Positions 1-8,378 of a stretch of 19,439 nt of DNA are shown here, one piece after another; the stretch's first letter is position 1, and every line of letters begins with the position of its first letter. The position numbers were made by a program, and so were the translations under genes. Origin of the DNA: Roseburia sp. CAG:303. GTDB lineage: Bacteria > Bacillota > Clostridia > Lachnospirales > Lachnospiraceae. Location of the stretch: NCBI GenBank assembly GCA_000437755.1, contig FR900176.1, forward strand, positions 4,952 to 24,390, in the 5' to 3' direction. The notes under the pieces were generated by a model. The model had not been told where the DNA came from, did no database searches, and worked only from the letters and a program-made list of their open reading frames with translations.

Positions 1-30
1 GATATGGCTGCCTGTGCAGCCATATCTTTT
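1..30 (+). terminator. Rho-independent terminator of an upstream gene
   Basis: A perfect 11-bp inverted repeat (1-11 with 16-26) closes a CTGT tetraloop and is followed directly by TTTT (27-30). It starts at the first base of the window, so the gene it ends lies outside. The stem is symmetrical, but an A-run on the left side cannot be checked, so bidirectional use is unknown. Confidence 0.85.
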
Positions 31-68
31 GAAAAGCCGATTGTATTTTTCTTTTTGGAGGAAAGAAG

Positions 69-623
69 ATGGAAAGAAAAAAGCCTGAACCACATGAATT
101 TTACAGACATTTTAAGAACAAATTATATCAGGTCATTGCCGTTGCACAACATTCAGAAACCGGGGAAGAACTTGTGATATACCAGGCATTGTACGGCTCG
201 TATGGTATCTACGCAAGACCGCTTGGGATGTTTATGAGTGAAGTGGATCATGAAAAATATCCGATGGTAAAGCAGAAATACCGTTTTGAGAAAGTGATTC
301 CGGGAGAGACAGATTCTGGTATGGATATTGCAAAAACATCGGTGGAAACTCCTGAAAAAGCAGAAGTTTTACCGGAATCCGTGATACTGCCGGAGGAGGA
401 ACGTCCGAATCCTGATTTGATGGAATTTCTGGATGCAGATACCTTTGAACAGAAAAAGCGGATTCTGATCGGAATGAGAAACCGGATTACAGACCGGCTG
501 ATTGATGATCTGGCGGCCGCACTCGATGTAACGGTGGAGGATGGGGATCTGGATGAAAGATACCGGAATCTCCTGTTCTGCGTAGACACGATGGAACGGT
601 TTGAAGTAAACAGGTTGAGGTAA
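69..623 (+). CDS. DUF1653 domain protein
   Basis: This is a 184-residue soluble protein with no signal peptide or membrane segment. Residues 8-76 match DUF1653: an N-terminal HxFYRHFKNKLYQVIAVA strand pattern, then ETGEELVIYQALYG and a 'RPLGMFMSEVD' segment. This is a small beta-rich fold found widely in bacteria, with no established biochemical activity. Residues 77-110 are a low-complexity acidic/proline linker. Residues 111-184 form a charged, probably helical tail (DADTFEQKKRILIGMRNRIT) that is not part of the core domain and that I do not recognise. The ATG has a strong GGAGGAA site at 57-63. A 77-bp gap separates it from the BIG2 gene downstream, with no terminator seen between them. 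Family assignment is confident; function is unknown. Confidence 0.85.
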   Translation: MERKKPEPHEFYRHFKNKLYQVIAVAQHSETGEELVIYQALYGSYGIYARPLGMFMSEVDHEKYPMVKQKYRFEKVIPGETDSGMDIAKTSVETPEKAEVLPESVILPEEERPNPDLMEFLDADTFEQKKRILIGMRNRITDRLIDDLAAALDVTVEDGDLDERYRNLLFCVDTMERFEVNRLR

Positions 624-700
624 TGAAGTGAAAAACAGACTAAAGTATCGTCGGAAAAAACCGATATAAGTTTCAGATTGTGAGGAAAGGAGAAGGATTT

Positions 701-3652
701 ATGAAACAGATATTAAAATACTGGAAACAGCTCCTGGGAGTTGTGATAGTATTAGCAGTTTCCTTTATCGGAATGGGAAGTATTATGGCGGCTTCCGTAG
801 GTATTTCCATAATGTCGGCGGATACTCCGGATAATCAGGTAAACCTGACATCCTGGGAAGTGGGACATATGGAATACTTTGCCGCATCCGTTACTGGCGT
901 GGATGATTTAAATCCGGATGAGATACAATGGACAAGTGATGATCAGGATATCGTCAGTGTCAGCAATACGACCGGGCAGTATGTTTATCTGAAGGCAACC
1001 GGTGCAGGAACGACAAAGATAACCGCCAGCTACACCTTTGATAATAATGGAGTAGAGGTTACAAAATCAGATGTATTGACAATTACCGTAAAGCTTGGTG
1101 TAACAAATGATTTATCCAACGGATTCATCCAGCTTGCATCCATCGGCAGCAAGGCGGTGATTTCAACTAACTATAAGTCAGACGAGGATCTGCTCTGGAG
1201 TTCGGATGACAGTGATGTTGTTTCCGTTGCGTCCAACGGTGATGGAACAGGAACTGTAACAGCGGTATCCGGTGGTTCAGCAACCATTACCATCAGAACA
1301 CCGGACAACAACCAGTACTGTACCTTTGATGTTCTGGTAAATATCAGATTTACAGAGGCAATGAAACTGGAAACCATGCAGATTAATCCGGGTACTTATA
1401 CGGATGTTGTGACAGGAACAACAAACGCAAGTGCGAATAAGGATGTCACCATTACCAGTGCAAATGAAGATTATCTGGTCGTGGACAGTGACGGATATGC
1501 ATATGGTGAAACAGCAGGATACGTTCTGTTGTATGCTTATCCAAAATATGATTATTCAAAGACTGCATTTGCAGATCTTACACCGGCAGAACTGGCAGCA
1601 AGATTCGGTGATTCCGTCAATGTTATGGTTAAGTTCGGTATTACAAACGGCGATTTGTATACAGCAGTCGGTGATACCGTACAGCTGAAAACCAATGCAT
1701 CCGAGGATGATTTAAAGGGTGTAAACTGGACTTCGGATAATACAAACATTGTAGCAGTGGATGCGGACGGCGTGCTGACCGCAAGAGCAAGCGGTACGGC
1801 AAACGTTACGGCAACACTTGACAGTAAGACACTGATAGACGGACAGAGAATGCATTCTTCCGCAATCAAGGTTACGGTTATTGATTCCTTTGCCGTAAGC
1901 GAAACGGAACATATGATGAACGTCGGGGAAAGCTTTGATTTGTATGCGATTGTAACAGATCAGAAGGCAAATGTTACCTGGACTTCATCCGATGAGTCGA
2001 TAGCAACAGTTACATTATCAGATACAGATAAATATACCGTAACCGTAACGGGTGTGAAAAAAGGAAATGCAGTAATCAAGGCTATTCAGGAAGTAAACGG
2101 GGTAAAGAAATATGCAGAATGTCAGGTAAGTATCAACGAACCGGTTCAGAATATCACACTGGTTCCGACAGAACTTGAGATTGATAAAGGGGAACAGTAT
2201 CCGTTAAAACTTATTTTTGAACCAGAAAAGGCAGATAATACACAGGTTATCTGGGTATCCTCCGATGAATCGGTAGCCACGGTTTCAGATGCCGGTGTTA
2301 TCTCAGCTGTTGATGGTGGTGACTGTACGATTTCCGTAGTTACACTGGACGGTGTCAAAGTGGCATCCTGTAAGCTGCATGTCAGAGTGCCGGTAACAGC
2401 TATTACACTTTCTGAAACCAGGGTAAGATGCAGTCTTTCACTTGGAACATATCAGTTGTCCTATAACATTCTTCCGGAAGGAAATGGTGTAAATAAGAAC
2501 GTTGTCTGGGAATCATCCAATCCAAGCGTTCTTACCGTAGATAAGAATGGTTTTGTAACTTTCGTTGCACCGGGAAATGCAACCGTTCTCTGTCAGACAG
2601 AGGATACCGGAACAGACGGAATCAATCTGGTGGCAACCTGTGAGTTCGTAATTGAACAGCCGGTAACATCTGTATCCCTCGATTATACGGATGTTACATT
2701 GAAAATTGGTGAGACTTTAAGACTTACATCGACCGTTCTTCCAAAGGACGCAACGAATAAAGAACTGACCTGGGTTTCTTCCAATACCTCCGTGGTAACG
2801 GTAGAAGACGGTCTTTTAACCGCAGTAGCAGGCGGTGATGCAGCTGTTCTGGTTCAGTCAGTGGACAGTGGTGTAACTGCACTATGTAATGTAAAAGTTT
2901 ACCAGCCGGTTACAAGTGTAACCATAAGCAGTGAAGTGATGGAAGTGCGTAGGGGAACGGATTTCTGGCTGTATGCAACGGCAAATCCATCCAATGCGGA
3001 TAACCCCGCAATATCATGGTCTTCTTCCAATTCAAATGTTGCTACCGTGGATTCCACTGGTAAAGTAACGACTTTGGATGCAGGAGAAACAACCATTACG
3101 GCAACCAGTATTGATACAGGTGTGTTTGCAACCTGTAAATTAACCGTACTCGAACCGGTAACCGGAATTTCACTAAATATTGAAAGTACGGCGATTTATA
3201 AAGGAAGTAAATTTGTACTGATACCGACGGTTACACCGATTGATGCGGATAATAAATCCGTAACCTATACCTCGAGTGATCCGGATATCGCCAGCGTAGA
3301 TGCGAATGGTATTGTAACCGGATTAAAAGGAGGAAAATGTATTATTCTTGCAACCACCGTGGAAAGAGGTCTGGTGGCAAGTTGTGAAGTAGAAGTATAT
3401 GAATTTGTTACAGCCGTTAAGATTCAGGGAGCTACTGGAAATATCAATTATGGCGAAACCCGTATGCTGACAGCAGATGTAACACCTGATTCCGCAACCA
3501 ATACCGGAGTTAACTGGTCATCCAGTAACAATGGTGTTATCCAGGTAACGAACAGAGGTGTGGTTACAGCGGTAGGATACGGAACAGCAGTCATAACTGC
3601 GATGGCAGCGGATGGCAGCGGTGTCTATAGCGGATGGCAGCGGTGTCTATGA
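701..3652 (+). CDS. Secreted BIG2-repeat surface protein, N-terminal part (frameshifted)
   Basis: This frame encodes about 983 residues from the ATG at 701, which has AAAGGAG at 686-692. A GTG at 680 in the same frame would put that ribosome site inside the gene, so 701 is preferred. Residues 1-30 form a signal peptide: basic MKQILKYWKQ, then a hydrophobic run ending near SIMAA. The rest is a chain of about eleven Ig-like BIG2 modules of about 80-85 residues. Each carries the W-x-SSD/N, V-A-x-V, G-V-x-A and final C-x-V pattern, and the first three are degenerate. BIG2 modules are typical of adhesins and wall proteins outside the membrane. The frame stops at 3652 in the middle of a module because of the 22-bp duplication at 3607-3650; the modules continue in another frame to 4403. 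As written, the product is truncated in its eleventh module. No LPXTG-type anchor is present. Confidence 0.85.
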   Translation: MKQILKYWKQLLGVVIVLAVSFIGMGSIMAASVGISIMSADTPDNQVNLTSWEVGHMEYFAASVTGVDDLNPDEIQWTSDDQDIVSVSNTTGQYVYLKATGAGTTKITASYTFDNNGVEVTKSDVLTITVKLGVTNDLSNGFIQLASIGSKAVISTNYKSDEDLLWSSDDSDVVSVASNGDGTGTVTAVSGGSATITIRTPDNNQYCTFDVLVNIRFTEAMKLETMQINPGTYTDVVTGTTNASANKDVTITSANEDYLVVDSDGYAYGETAGYVLLYAYPKYDYSKTAFADLTPAELAARFGDSVNVMVKFGITNGDLYTAVGDTVQLKTNASEDDLKGVNWTSDNTNIVAVDADGVLTARASGTANVTATLDSKTLIDGQRMHSSAIKVTVIDSFAVSETEHMMNVGESFDLYAIVTDQKANVTWTSSDESIATVTLSDTDKYTVTVTGVKKGNAVIKAIQEVNGVKKYAECQVSINEPVQNITLVPTELEIDKGEQYPLKLIFEPEKADNTQVIWVSSDESVATVSDAGVISAVDGGDCTISVVTLDGVKVASCKLHVRVPVTAITLSETRVRCSLSLGTYQLSYNILPEGNGVNKNVVWESSNPSVLTVDKNGFVTFVAPGNATVLCQTEDTGTDGINLVATCEFVIEQPVTSVSLDYTDVTLKIGETLRLTSTVLPKDATNKELTWVSSNTSVVTVEDGLLTAVAGGDAAVLVQSVDSGVTALCNVKVYQPVTSVTISSEVMEVRRGTDFWLYATANPSNADNPAISWSSSNSNVATVDSTGKVTTLDAGETTITATSIDTGVFATCKLTVLEPVTGISLNIESTAIYKGSKFVLIPTVTPIDADNKSVTYTSSDPDIASVDANGIVTGLKGGKCIILATTVERGLVASCEVEVYEFVTAVKIQGATGNINYGETRMLTADVTPDSATNTGVNWSSSNNGVIQVTNRGVVTAVGYGTAVITAMAADGSGVYSGWQRCL
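3607..3650 (+). repeat. Exact 22-bp tandem duplication causing a frameshift
   Basis: Two identical 22-bp copies lie head to tail at 3607-3628 and 3629-3650. The unit starts AGCGGATGGC and ends GGTGTCTAT. Since 22 is not a multiple of 3, the extra copy shifts the BIG2 reading frame and gives TGA at 3650-3652. Removing one copy gives an uninterrupted ...AADGSGVYDQVTYTC... junction and one ORF from 701 to 4403. A shorter 10-bp repeat, GATGGCAGCG, also sits in tandem at 3601-3620 and recurs at 3633-3642, so the site was already prone to slipped pairing. Confidence 0.95.
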
Positions 3653-4403
3653 TCAGGTTACCTATACCTGTATCAAGCCGGTAAGCTCTATTCAGGTATC
3701 TCCGTCCTATGTCACCATGCTGGAAGGAAAAACGGTCAATGTAACTGCGACAGTATCTCCGTCCGATGCGACCTATACCAATATTGCGTGGTCATCTTCT
3801 GATGAAGCCATCGCATACGTGGATTACAATGGCGGAATTACAGGTGTAAAGGCAGGTACCTGTTATGTATATGCAACTTCAACCGATGGAAATAATGTTA
3901 CGGCAATCGTTAAGGTAACCGTAAAACCGGTCATTGCGGCAACAGGTGTTAGAATCAGTTCAGGTACACTGACACTGCTTCCGGGTCAGACATCTTCCTT
4001 GAAATACAAGCTGAAGCCATCGAATTCAACAGATACGATCGAATGGATTACATCAGATCCGGCAGTGGCAACCGTATCTTCTAGTGGTGTAGTAACTGCA
4101 AGAGGTCAGGGAAGCTGTGAGATTTATTGTATTTCCTCTTCGGGAGCAGAAGGTGTTTGTGAATTAAATGTAGTGGCATTGAATGCGACACATATTACAC
4201 TGGAACAGTACGACTCTTATACACTTGATGTATTTGGGGCAAGCGGAAGAATTAAATGGTATACAAATAACAACAGAATTGCAACCGTATCATCCAATGG
4301 TACAGTAATCGGAAGAAAGCCGGGAACAACAACGATCACGGCAAATATCGACGGAAAACTGCTGTACTGTACGGTAACGGTAACAAAACTTAAGAAATAT
4401 TAA
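3612..4403 (+). pseudogene. C-terminal part of the BIG2 protein, out of frame
   Basis: This segment continues the interrupted BIG2 protein in a shifted frame. It opens with the end of the eleventh module and holds two more complete modules (around SSIQVSPSYV...VTVKP and TGVRISSGTL...LNVVAL). A shortened C-terminal module ends TVTVTKLKKY. An ATG exists at 3612, but it has no ribosome binding site and lies inside the duplicated sequence; there is also no signal peptide. Separate translation as an exported protein is therefore unlikely. With one duplication copy removed, this part joins the upstream frame to give about 1226 residues. The C-terminus has no wall-sorting motif or membrane helix, so the intact protein would be secreted or held non-covalently. 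Stop codon and terminator are intact, which suggests the break is recent or reversible. Confidence 0.85.
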
Positions 4404-4422
4404 TTCAAAAGTGAATCAGAAT

Positions 4423-4465
4423 AAAAGAACTCCTTCCAGAGCAATATCCGGAAAGAGTTCTTTTT
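4423..4465. terminator. Bidirectional terminator between convergent genes
   Basis: AAAAGAACTC (4423-4432) pairs with GAGTTCTTTT (4455-4464), and after one mismatch TTCC pairs with GGAA. T-runs lie on the plus side (4460-4465), and A-rich sequence at 4421-4426 provides T-runs for the minus strand. It sits between the BIG2 gene ending at 4403 and the minus-strand gene ending at 4476, and can serve both. Confidence 0.85.
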
Positions 4466-4475
4466 ATATCTGAAA

Positions 4476-5948
4476 TTAATGAGATTTGATATTGGCAAAT
4501 CCAATGAGAAGGAACAGGAATGGTACGGTAATCGGTTGCGAGATATTGACGAAGGCCATGGCGGAATAAGCAAGGATTGCAATTCCGGCCGCACCAAAGA
4601 AAGCATTTTCCTGTCTGCGGCGGAAACAGCGGATAACGGAAAACAGGACAAGCAGCAGGTAGAAGACCAGACCGGCAAGACCAATCGTTACCAGATAGTT
4701 AAGATATTCATTATGTGCGCTTGCGTAATACGAACCGAGGCTGGTCATTTCCGGCTCAAAATACTTATAGAGCAGGAGTGTTGTCGTATCAGGGCCGGCT
4801 CCGAAGAGAATGGTCAGAAATGGAGAAGCTGCGAAAATCTGTAACAGCCAGCTCCACACATAGCCGCGATCCGATCCCCAGTGATCGTTAAAGCGGAGAT
4901 ATCCTTCCAGGTTCCCAAGTGCCGTCCGGGTATCGAAAAAGCTGAAATACACGAACAGGAATAGCAGGGCAAGCAGAATCAGAATGCATACAGTCATGCA
5001 GGCATACTTTAAAAATCCGGGCGGGTTCATCTCTCTGGCATGGAAAAAGCGGGAGAGACAGAACAGGATAACGGCAAAAATCAGGACGGACAGCATGACT
5101 GGCATAGCCGTCATCATTGCAGTCAGATCTGACGGGGTACGCATATCAGCAGACAGCATCGGAAGAAGCTGGAACAGAGCGGCAGCACAGCAGTAAATCC
5201 ATAATAAAAAGCTGTAGGAAAGCAATGCTGCACGGTCGGAGAGAGCAAAAACCAGAAGGACTGCAAGGGCGGTGGCGAGTCCGAGGTAGGCACTGTCACT
5301 GTTTGCACAGAAAACACCCAGAATCCCGAAGAAACAGCCTGCTCCGTACAGAACTTGTTCATTCTTTGCGGAAGTATGACAGAACAGGTACATGCAGACC
5401 GGCAGATACACAGATAAAAATGCGGAAAATACATCAACATGTCCAAAAGTAGCGATATACATAACGGAAGTTCCGGCAGCCATATCCTTATAAAAATCCA
5501 GAACATCATATCCGCAGAACTGGAACAGGCTCATGACGGAGCAAAGAATCAGAATGGCCGGAAAGGAATACAGAATAGGGCGGGTAATGGTCATATACCT
5601 TGTAATTCCGTAATAAAGCATGCCGCAGAGCAGCAGAAATAAAAGCCCGATGTGTTTGCCGGAAGAACCGGTAAATGAGGCATATTTCCACTCTGAGAGC
5701 AGGCAGGATATGGTACTTGAGCCGAGAAATAAAAGCATGATAATGTCTGTCTTTGAAAGAGTTATTTTCTTTTTCAAATCCACGGAAGTCATTTTGTAAT
5801 ACAGTGCTGCGAAAAATATCGCAAGGCACAGTACGGCAAAAGTATAGTATTTTGTGATTGTGATATTGAAATAGTGATCATCAAAAATAAGCGGAAATAC
5901 CGTAAGAAATAAGATGGTCAGCAGATTGACAGTATTTGATTTTTTCAT
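4476..5948 (-). CDS. O-antigen ligase/polymerase-type (Wzy_C) membrane protein
   Basis: This is a 490-residue polytopic membrane protein with roughly ten to twelve hydrophobic segments. The family, O-antigen ligases and Wzy-type polymerases, transfers or polymerises lipid-linked glycan on the outer face of the membrane. The diagnostic region is near the C-terminus: a large loop with FGAGPDTTTLLLYKYF followed by SAHNEYLNYLVTIGLAGLVF, matching the conserved HN-x-Y/L loop-helix of Wzy_C proteins. The start is the ATG at 5948-5946, preceded on the minus strand by AGAGG about 9 nt away. A longer frame to 6017 would start on TTG inside a T-run without a ribosome site. No glycosyltransferase, flippase or other polysaccharide gene is adjacent, so its substrate cannot be inferred. 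In a Gram-positive cell it would act on a capsule, exopolysaccharide or wall glycopolymer. Confidence 0.8.
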   Translation of the reverse strand: MKKSNTVNLLTILFLTVFPLIFDDHYFNITITKYYTFAVLCLAIFFAALYYKMTSVDLKKKITLSKTDIIMLLFLGSSTISCLLSEWKYASFTGSSGKHIGLLFLLLCGMLYYGITRYMTITRPILYSFPAILILCSVMSLFQFCGYDVLDFYKDMAAGTSVMYIATFGHVDVFSAFLSVYLPVCMYLFCHTSAKNEQVLYGAGCFFGILGVFCANSDSAYLGLATALAVLLVFALSDRAALLSYSFLLWIYCCAAALFQLLPMLSADMRTPSDLTAMMTAMPVMLSVLIFAVILFCLSRFFHAREMNPPGFLKYACMTVCILILLALLFLFVYFSFFDTRTALGNLEGYLRFNDHWGSDRGYVWSWLLQIFAASPFLTILFGAGPDTTTLLLYKYFEPEMTSLGSYYASAHNEYLNYLVTIGLAGLVFYLLLVLFSVIRCFRRRQENAFFGAAGIAILAYSAMAFVNISQPITVPFLFLLIGFANIKSH

Positions 5949-5974
5949 AAGCAGAATCCTCTTTCCAAATAGTA

Positions 5975-5983
5975 ATAATAACA
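5975..5983 (-). promoter_or_regulatory. Possible extended -10 promoter for the Wzy_C gene
   Basis: On the minus strand, TGTTATTAT (5983 to 5975) fits the extended -10 form TG-n-TATTAT, about 26 nt before the ATG at 5948. No good -35 hexamer is visible at the normal distance. A T9 run on this strand (6014-6006) lies upstream and could act as an AT-rich UP element. Confidence 0.3.
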
Positions 5984-6037
5984 GATTGAGTTTAGCATAG
6001 CTTTGAAAAAAAAACAATATTTTCCATTAATAATGTA

Positions 6038-6065
6038 TTGACTTTTGAAATTTTAATGATATACT
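6038..6065 (+). promoter_or_regulatory. Sigma-A promoter for the thrS T-box transcript
   Basis: TTGACT (6038-6043) and TATACT (6060-6065) are separated by 16 bp, close to the housekeeping consensus. Transcription would start near 6072, giving a leader of about 330 nt before thrS. That length suits a T-box leader. Confidence 0.75.
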
Positions 6066-6071
6066 TCTATA

Positions 6072-6319
6072 ACAAAGAGAAATATTGATTGAACACGCTG
6101 ACGAGAAGAGTAGCATATACAGAACATACAGAGAGAAACACAGGGTGCTGGAAGTGTTTTATGGAAAGATATGTGAAAACTACCTCTGAGTGGCCCTAAT
6201 CCGGTCCGGTGATTCCGTTATCATCATGAAAGTGGCTTTTCCTATTTTATAGTAGAAGAGCAAGCAGGGTGGAACCGCGAAGAATATTCGTCCCGCAACA
6301 GAAGTTGCGGGATTTTTTT
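6072..6319 (+). promoter_or_regulatory. T-box riboswitch (threonine) upstream of thrS
   Basis: The leader carries the highly conserved T-box sequence AGGGTGGAACCGCG (6266-6279), whose TGGA pairs with the acceptor end of uncharged tRNA. A Rho-independent terminator follows at 6292-6319, and TCCCGC (6291-6296) can pair either with T-box bases in the antiterminator or within the terminator. A long stem I spans about 6110-6190. In the presumed specifier loop the sequence GAAAACTACC (6175-6184) contains ACT (6179-6181); the overlapping ACC (6182-6184) is a less likely alternative, and both are Thr codons. In this class of leader, uncharged tRNA stabilises the antiterminator and lets transcription enter the synthetase gene. 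Identification as a T-box is firm; the exact specifier is inferred by eye. Confidence 0.92.
6292..6319 (+). terminator. T-box-controlled terminator (attenuator)
   Basis: CCCGCAAC (6292-6299) pairs perfectly with GTTGCGGG (6304-6311) around an AGAA loop, followed by A and seven T (6312-6319). Its 5' arm overlaps bases needed for the antiterminator, so the two structures exclude each other. Confidence 0.9.
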
Positions 6320-6402
6320 CGTCTCGTTTCCTATGATTTCCGGAAGGTTCTGTGAAATCAGTTCAAATCAATGATATAATCGCAAAAAGTGAGGTAATAA
6401 GA

Positions 6403-8364
6403 ATGAAGATTACATTAAAAGATGGTTCTGTAAAAGAATATGAATCTGCAATGTCCATTATTGAGATTGCAAAGGATATCAGCGAAGGACTTGCAAGAGT
6501 GGCATGTGCCGGAGAAATAAACGGAGAGGTGGCAGACCTTCGTACCGTTGTGGATAAAGACTGTGAGTTAAGCATTCTGACCTTCGATGATGAGGCAGGA
6601 AAGGCAGCTTACCGCCACACCTGTTCCCATGTACTGGCAGAAGCAGTAAAAAGACTGTATCCGGAAGCAAAACTGGCAATCGGACCGTCTATTGATACCG
6701 GATTCTATTATGATTTTGACCATGAATCATTTTCAAGGGAAGATTTGGACAAGATTGAAGCCGAGATGAAGAAAATCATCAAAGAAGGTGCAGAAATCAA
6801 GCGTTTCGAGCTCCCGAGAGAAGAAGCCATCAAGTTTATGGAAGAAAGAGAAGAACCTTATAAAGCAGAATTAATTCGTGACCTTCCGGAAGAAGCCGTA
6901 ATCAGCTTCTATAGCCAGGGAGATTTCACAGATCTGTGTGCAGGCCCTCATCTTATGAGTACAAAGACCATCAAGGCATTTAAGCTGATTTCTTCCTCAG
7001 GAGCATATTGGAGAGGCTCAGAGAAGAATAAGATGCTTTCCAGAATTTACGGAACGGCATATACAAAGAAAGCGGATCTGGACGCATATCTGGAGCATCT
7101 GGAAGATATCAAGAAGCGTGACCATAATAAGCTCGGACGTGAGATGGAAATCTTTACAACCGTAGATGTTATCGGACAGGGACTTCCGCTTATCATGCCG
7201 AACGGTGTTATCATTATGAACGAATTAAAGAGATGGATTGAGGATGAGGAAACAAAGAGAGGTTACATGAGAACACAGACTCCTTTGATGGCAAAATCCG
7301 ATTTATATAAGATTTCCGGACATTGGGATCATTACAAAGATGGTATGTTTGTACTCGGCGATGAAGAGAAGGAAGATGAAGTATTTGCCCTTCGTCCGAT
7401 GACCTGCCCATTCCAGTATTATGTATACAAGGCAAGCCAGAAGAGCTACAGGGACCTTCCTTGCAGATATGGTGAAACCTCCACCTTATTCCGTAACGAG
7501 GATTCCGGAGAAATGCATGGTCTGACAAGAGTACGTCAGTTTACGATTTCCGAGGGACATTTAATTGTACGTCCTGACCAGATGGTAAAGGAATTTAAAG
7601 ACTGTATCGCACTGGCACAGTACTGCCTGCAGACGCTCGGCGTGGAAGAAGATGTAACATATCATCTTTCCAAATGGGATCCTTCCAATAAAGAAAAATA
7701 CATCGGTGCACCGGAAGTATGGGAAGAAACAGAAGGTCATATCAGACAGATGCTTACGGAATTAAATATCCCATTCGTAGAAGATGTGGGAGAAGCTGCA
7801 TTCTACGGACCAAAGGTAGATATCAACGCAAAGAACGTATATGGAAAAGAAGATACCATGATTACCATTCAGTGGGATGCACTTCTTGCAGAGCAGTTTG
7901 ATATGTATTATATCGACGAAAACGGTGACAAGAAGAGACCTTACATTATTCACAGAACATCCGTTGGATGCTATGAGAGAACAATCGCATGGCTGATTGA
8001 AAAATATGCAGGATTATTCCCTACATGGCTGTGTCCGGAACAGGTAAGAGTTCTTCCAATTTCTGAAAAATATGCGGATTACGCAAACAAAGTCAATGCA
8101 GAACTAGTGGCAAACGGTATCCGGAGCAGTGTGGACAACCGTTCCGAAAAGATTGGATTCAAGATTCGTGATGCAAGATTGAAGAGAGTTCCTTATATGT
8201 TAGTCGTAGGACAGAAGGAAGAAGAAGAAAATGTGGTATCTGTAAGAAGCAGATATTTAGGTGATGAGGGCCAGAAATCACTGGATACCTTTGTAAATGA
8301 TATCTGCAAGGAAATCAGAACCAAGGAAATCCGTAAAATACAGGTAGAAGAAGCAGCAAAATAA
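6403..8364 (+). CDS. thrS: Threonyl-tRNA synthetase
   Basis: This enzyme charges tRNA-Thr with threonine using ATP in the cytoplasm. It has 653 residues from the ATG at 6403, with GAGGTAA at 6391-6397; an in-frame GTG at 6352 adds 17 residues unlike the family and has no ribosome site. Domain order is a TGS domain (1-60), a second additional/editing domain with H72-x3-H76 and a DLCAGPH motif, a class II catalytic core, and the anticodon-binding domain from about 540. The three zinc ligands of the active site are present as C335 (RPMTCPF), H386 (ISEGH) and H517 (IIHRTS). The class II arginine motif FRNEDSGEMHGLTRVRQF is intact. The usual MNCPGH reads MTCPFQ here, a divergent form. It is controlled by the T-box leader and followed after 14 bp by a small membrane protein gene. 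Confidence 0.97.
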   Translation: MKITLKDGSVKEYESAMSIIEIAKDISEGLARVACAGEINGEVADLRTVVDKDCELSILTFDDEAGKAAYRHTCSHVLAEAVKRLYPEAKLAIGPSIDTGFYYDFDHESFSREDLDKIEAEMKKIIKEGAEIKRFELPREEAIKFMEEREEPYKAELIRDLPEEAVISFYSQGDFTDLCAGPHLMSTKTIKAFKLISSSGAYWRGSEKNKMLSRIYGTAYTKKADLDAYLEHLEDIKKRDHNKLGREMEIFTTVDVIGQGLPLIMPNGVIIMNELKRWIEDEETKRGYMRTQTPLMAKSDLYKISGHWDHYKDGMFVLGDEEKEDEVFALRPMTCPFQYYVYKASQKSYRDLPCRYGETSTLFRNEDSGEMHGLTRVRQFTISEGHLIVRPDQMVKEFKDCIALAQYCLQTLGVEEDVTYHLSKWDPSNKEKYIGAPEVWEETEGHIRQMLTELNIPFVEDVGEAAFYGPKVDINAKNVYGKEDTMITIQWDALLAEQFDMYYIDENGDKKRPYIIHRTSVGCYERTIAWLIEKYAGLFPTWLCPEQVRVLPISEKYADYANKVNAELVANGIRSSVDNRSEKIGFKIRDARLKRVPYMLVVGQKEEEENVVSVRSRYLGDEGQKSLDTFVNDICKEIRTKEIRKIQVEEAAK

Positions 8365-8378
8365 TATGAGGTGCTGAT

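Noticed and set aside
643..668. Short hairpin before the BIG2 gene as a riboswitch or terminator
   Set aside because: Only four to five base pairs around an A6 loop, no T-run and a 77-bp gap too short for a known riboswitch class.
680..700. Upstream GTG start for the BIG2 gene
   Set aside because: It would place the AAAGGAG ribosome site inside the coding region and precede a textbook signal peptide start at 701.
3607..3660. Programmed ribosomal frameshift joining the two BIG2 frames
   Set aside because: No slippery heptamer or downstream pseudoknot-like structure is seen, and the exact 22-bp duplication fully explains the frame break.
4984..5452. Plus-strand ORFs opposite the Wzy_C gene
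   Set aside because: They are antisense shadows of a well-supported membrane protein, without ribosome sites or family resemblance.
6006..6014. A9/T9 homopolymer as a phase-variation tract for the Wzy_C gene
   Set aside because: It lies upstream of the preferred start at 5948 and outside the -10/-35 spacer of the candidate promoter, so length change would not alter frame or spacing.
6352..6402. GTG start of thrS and a TATAAT at 6375-6380 as a second promoter
   Set aside because: The extra 17 residues do not resemble ThrRS and lack a ribosome site; the TATAAT has no matching -35, and the T-box promoter is upstream.
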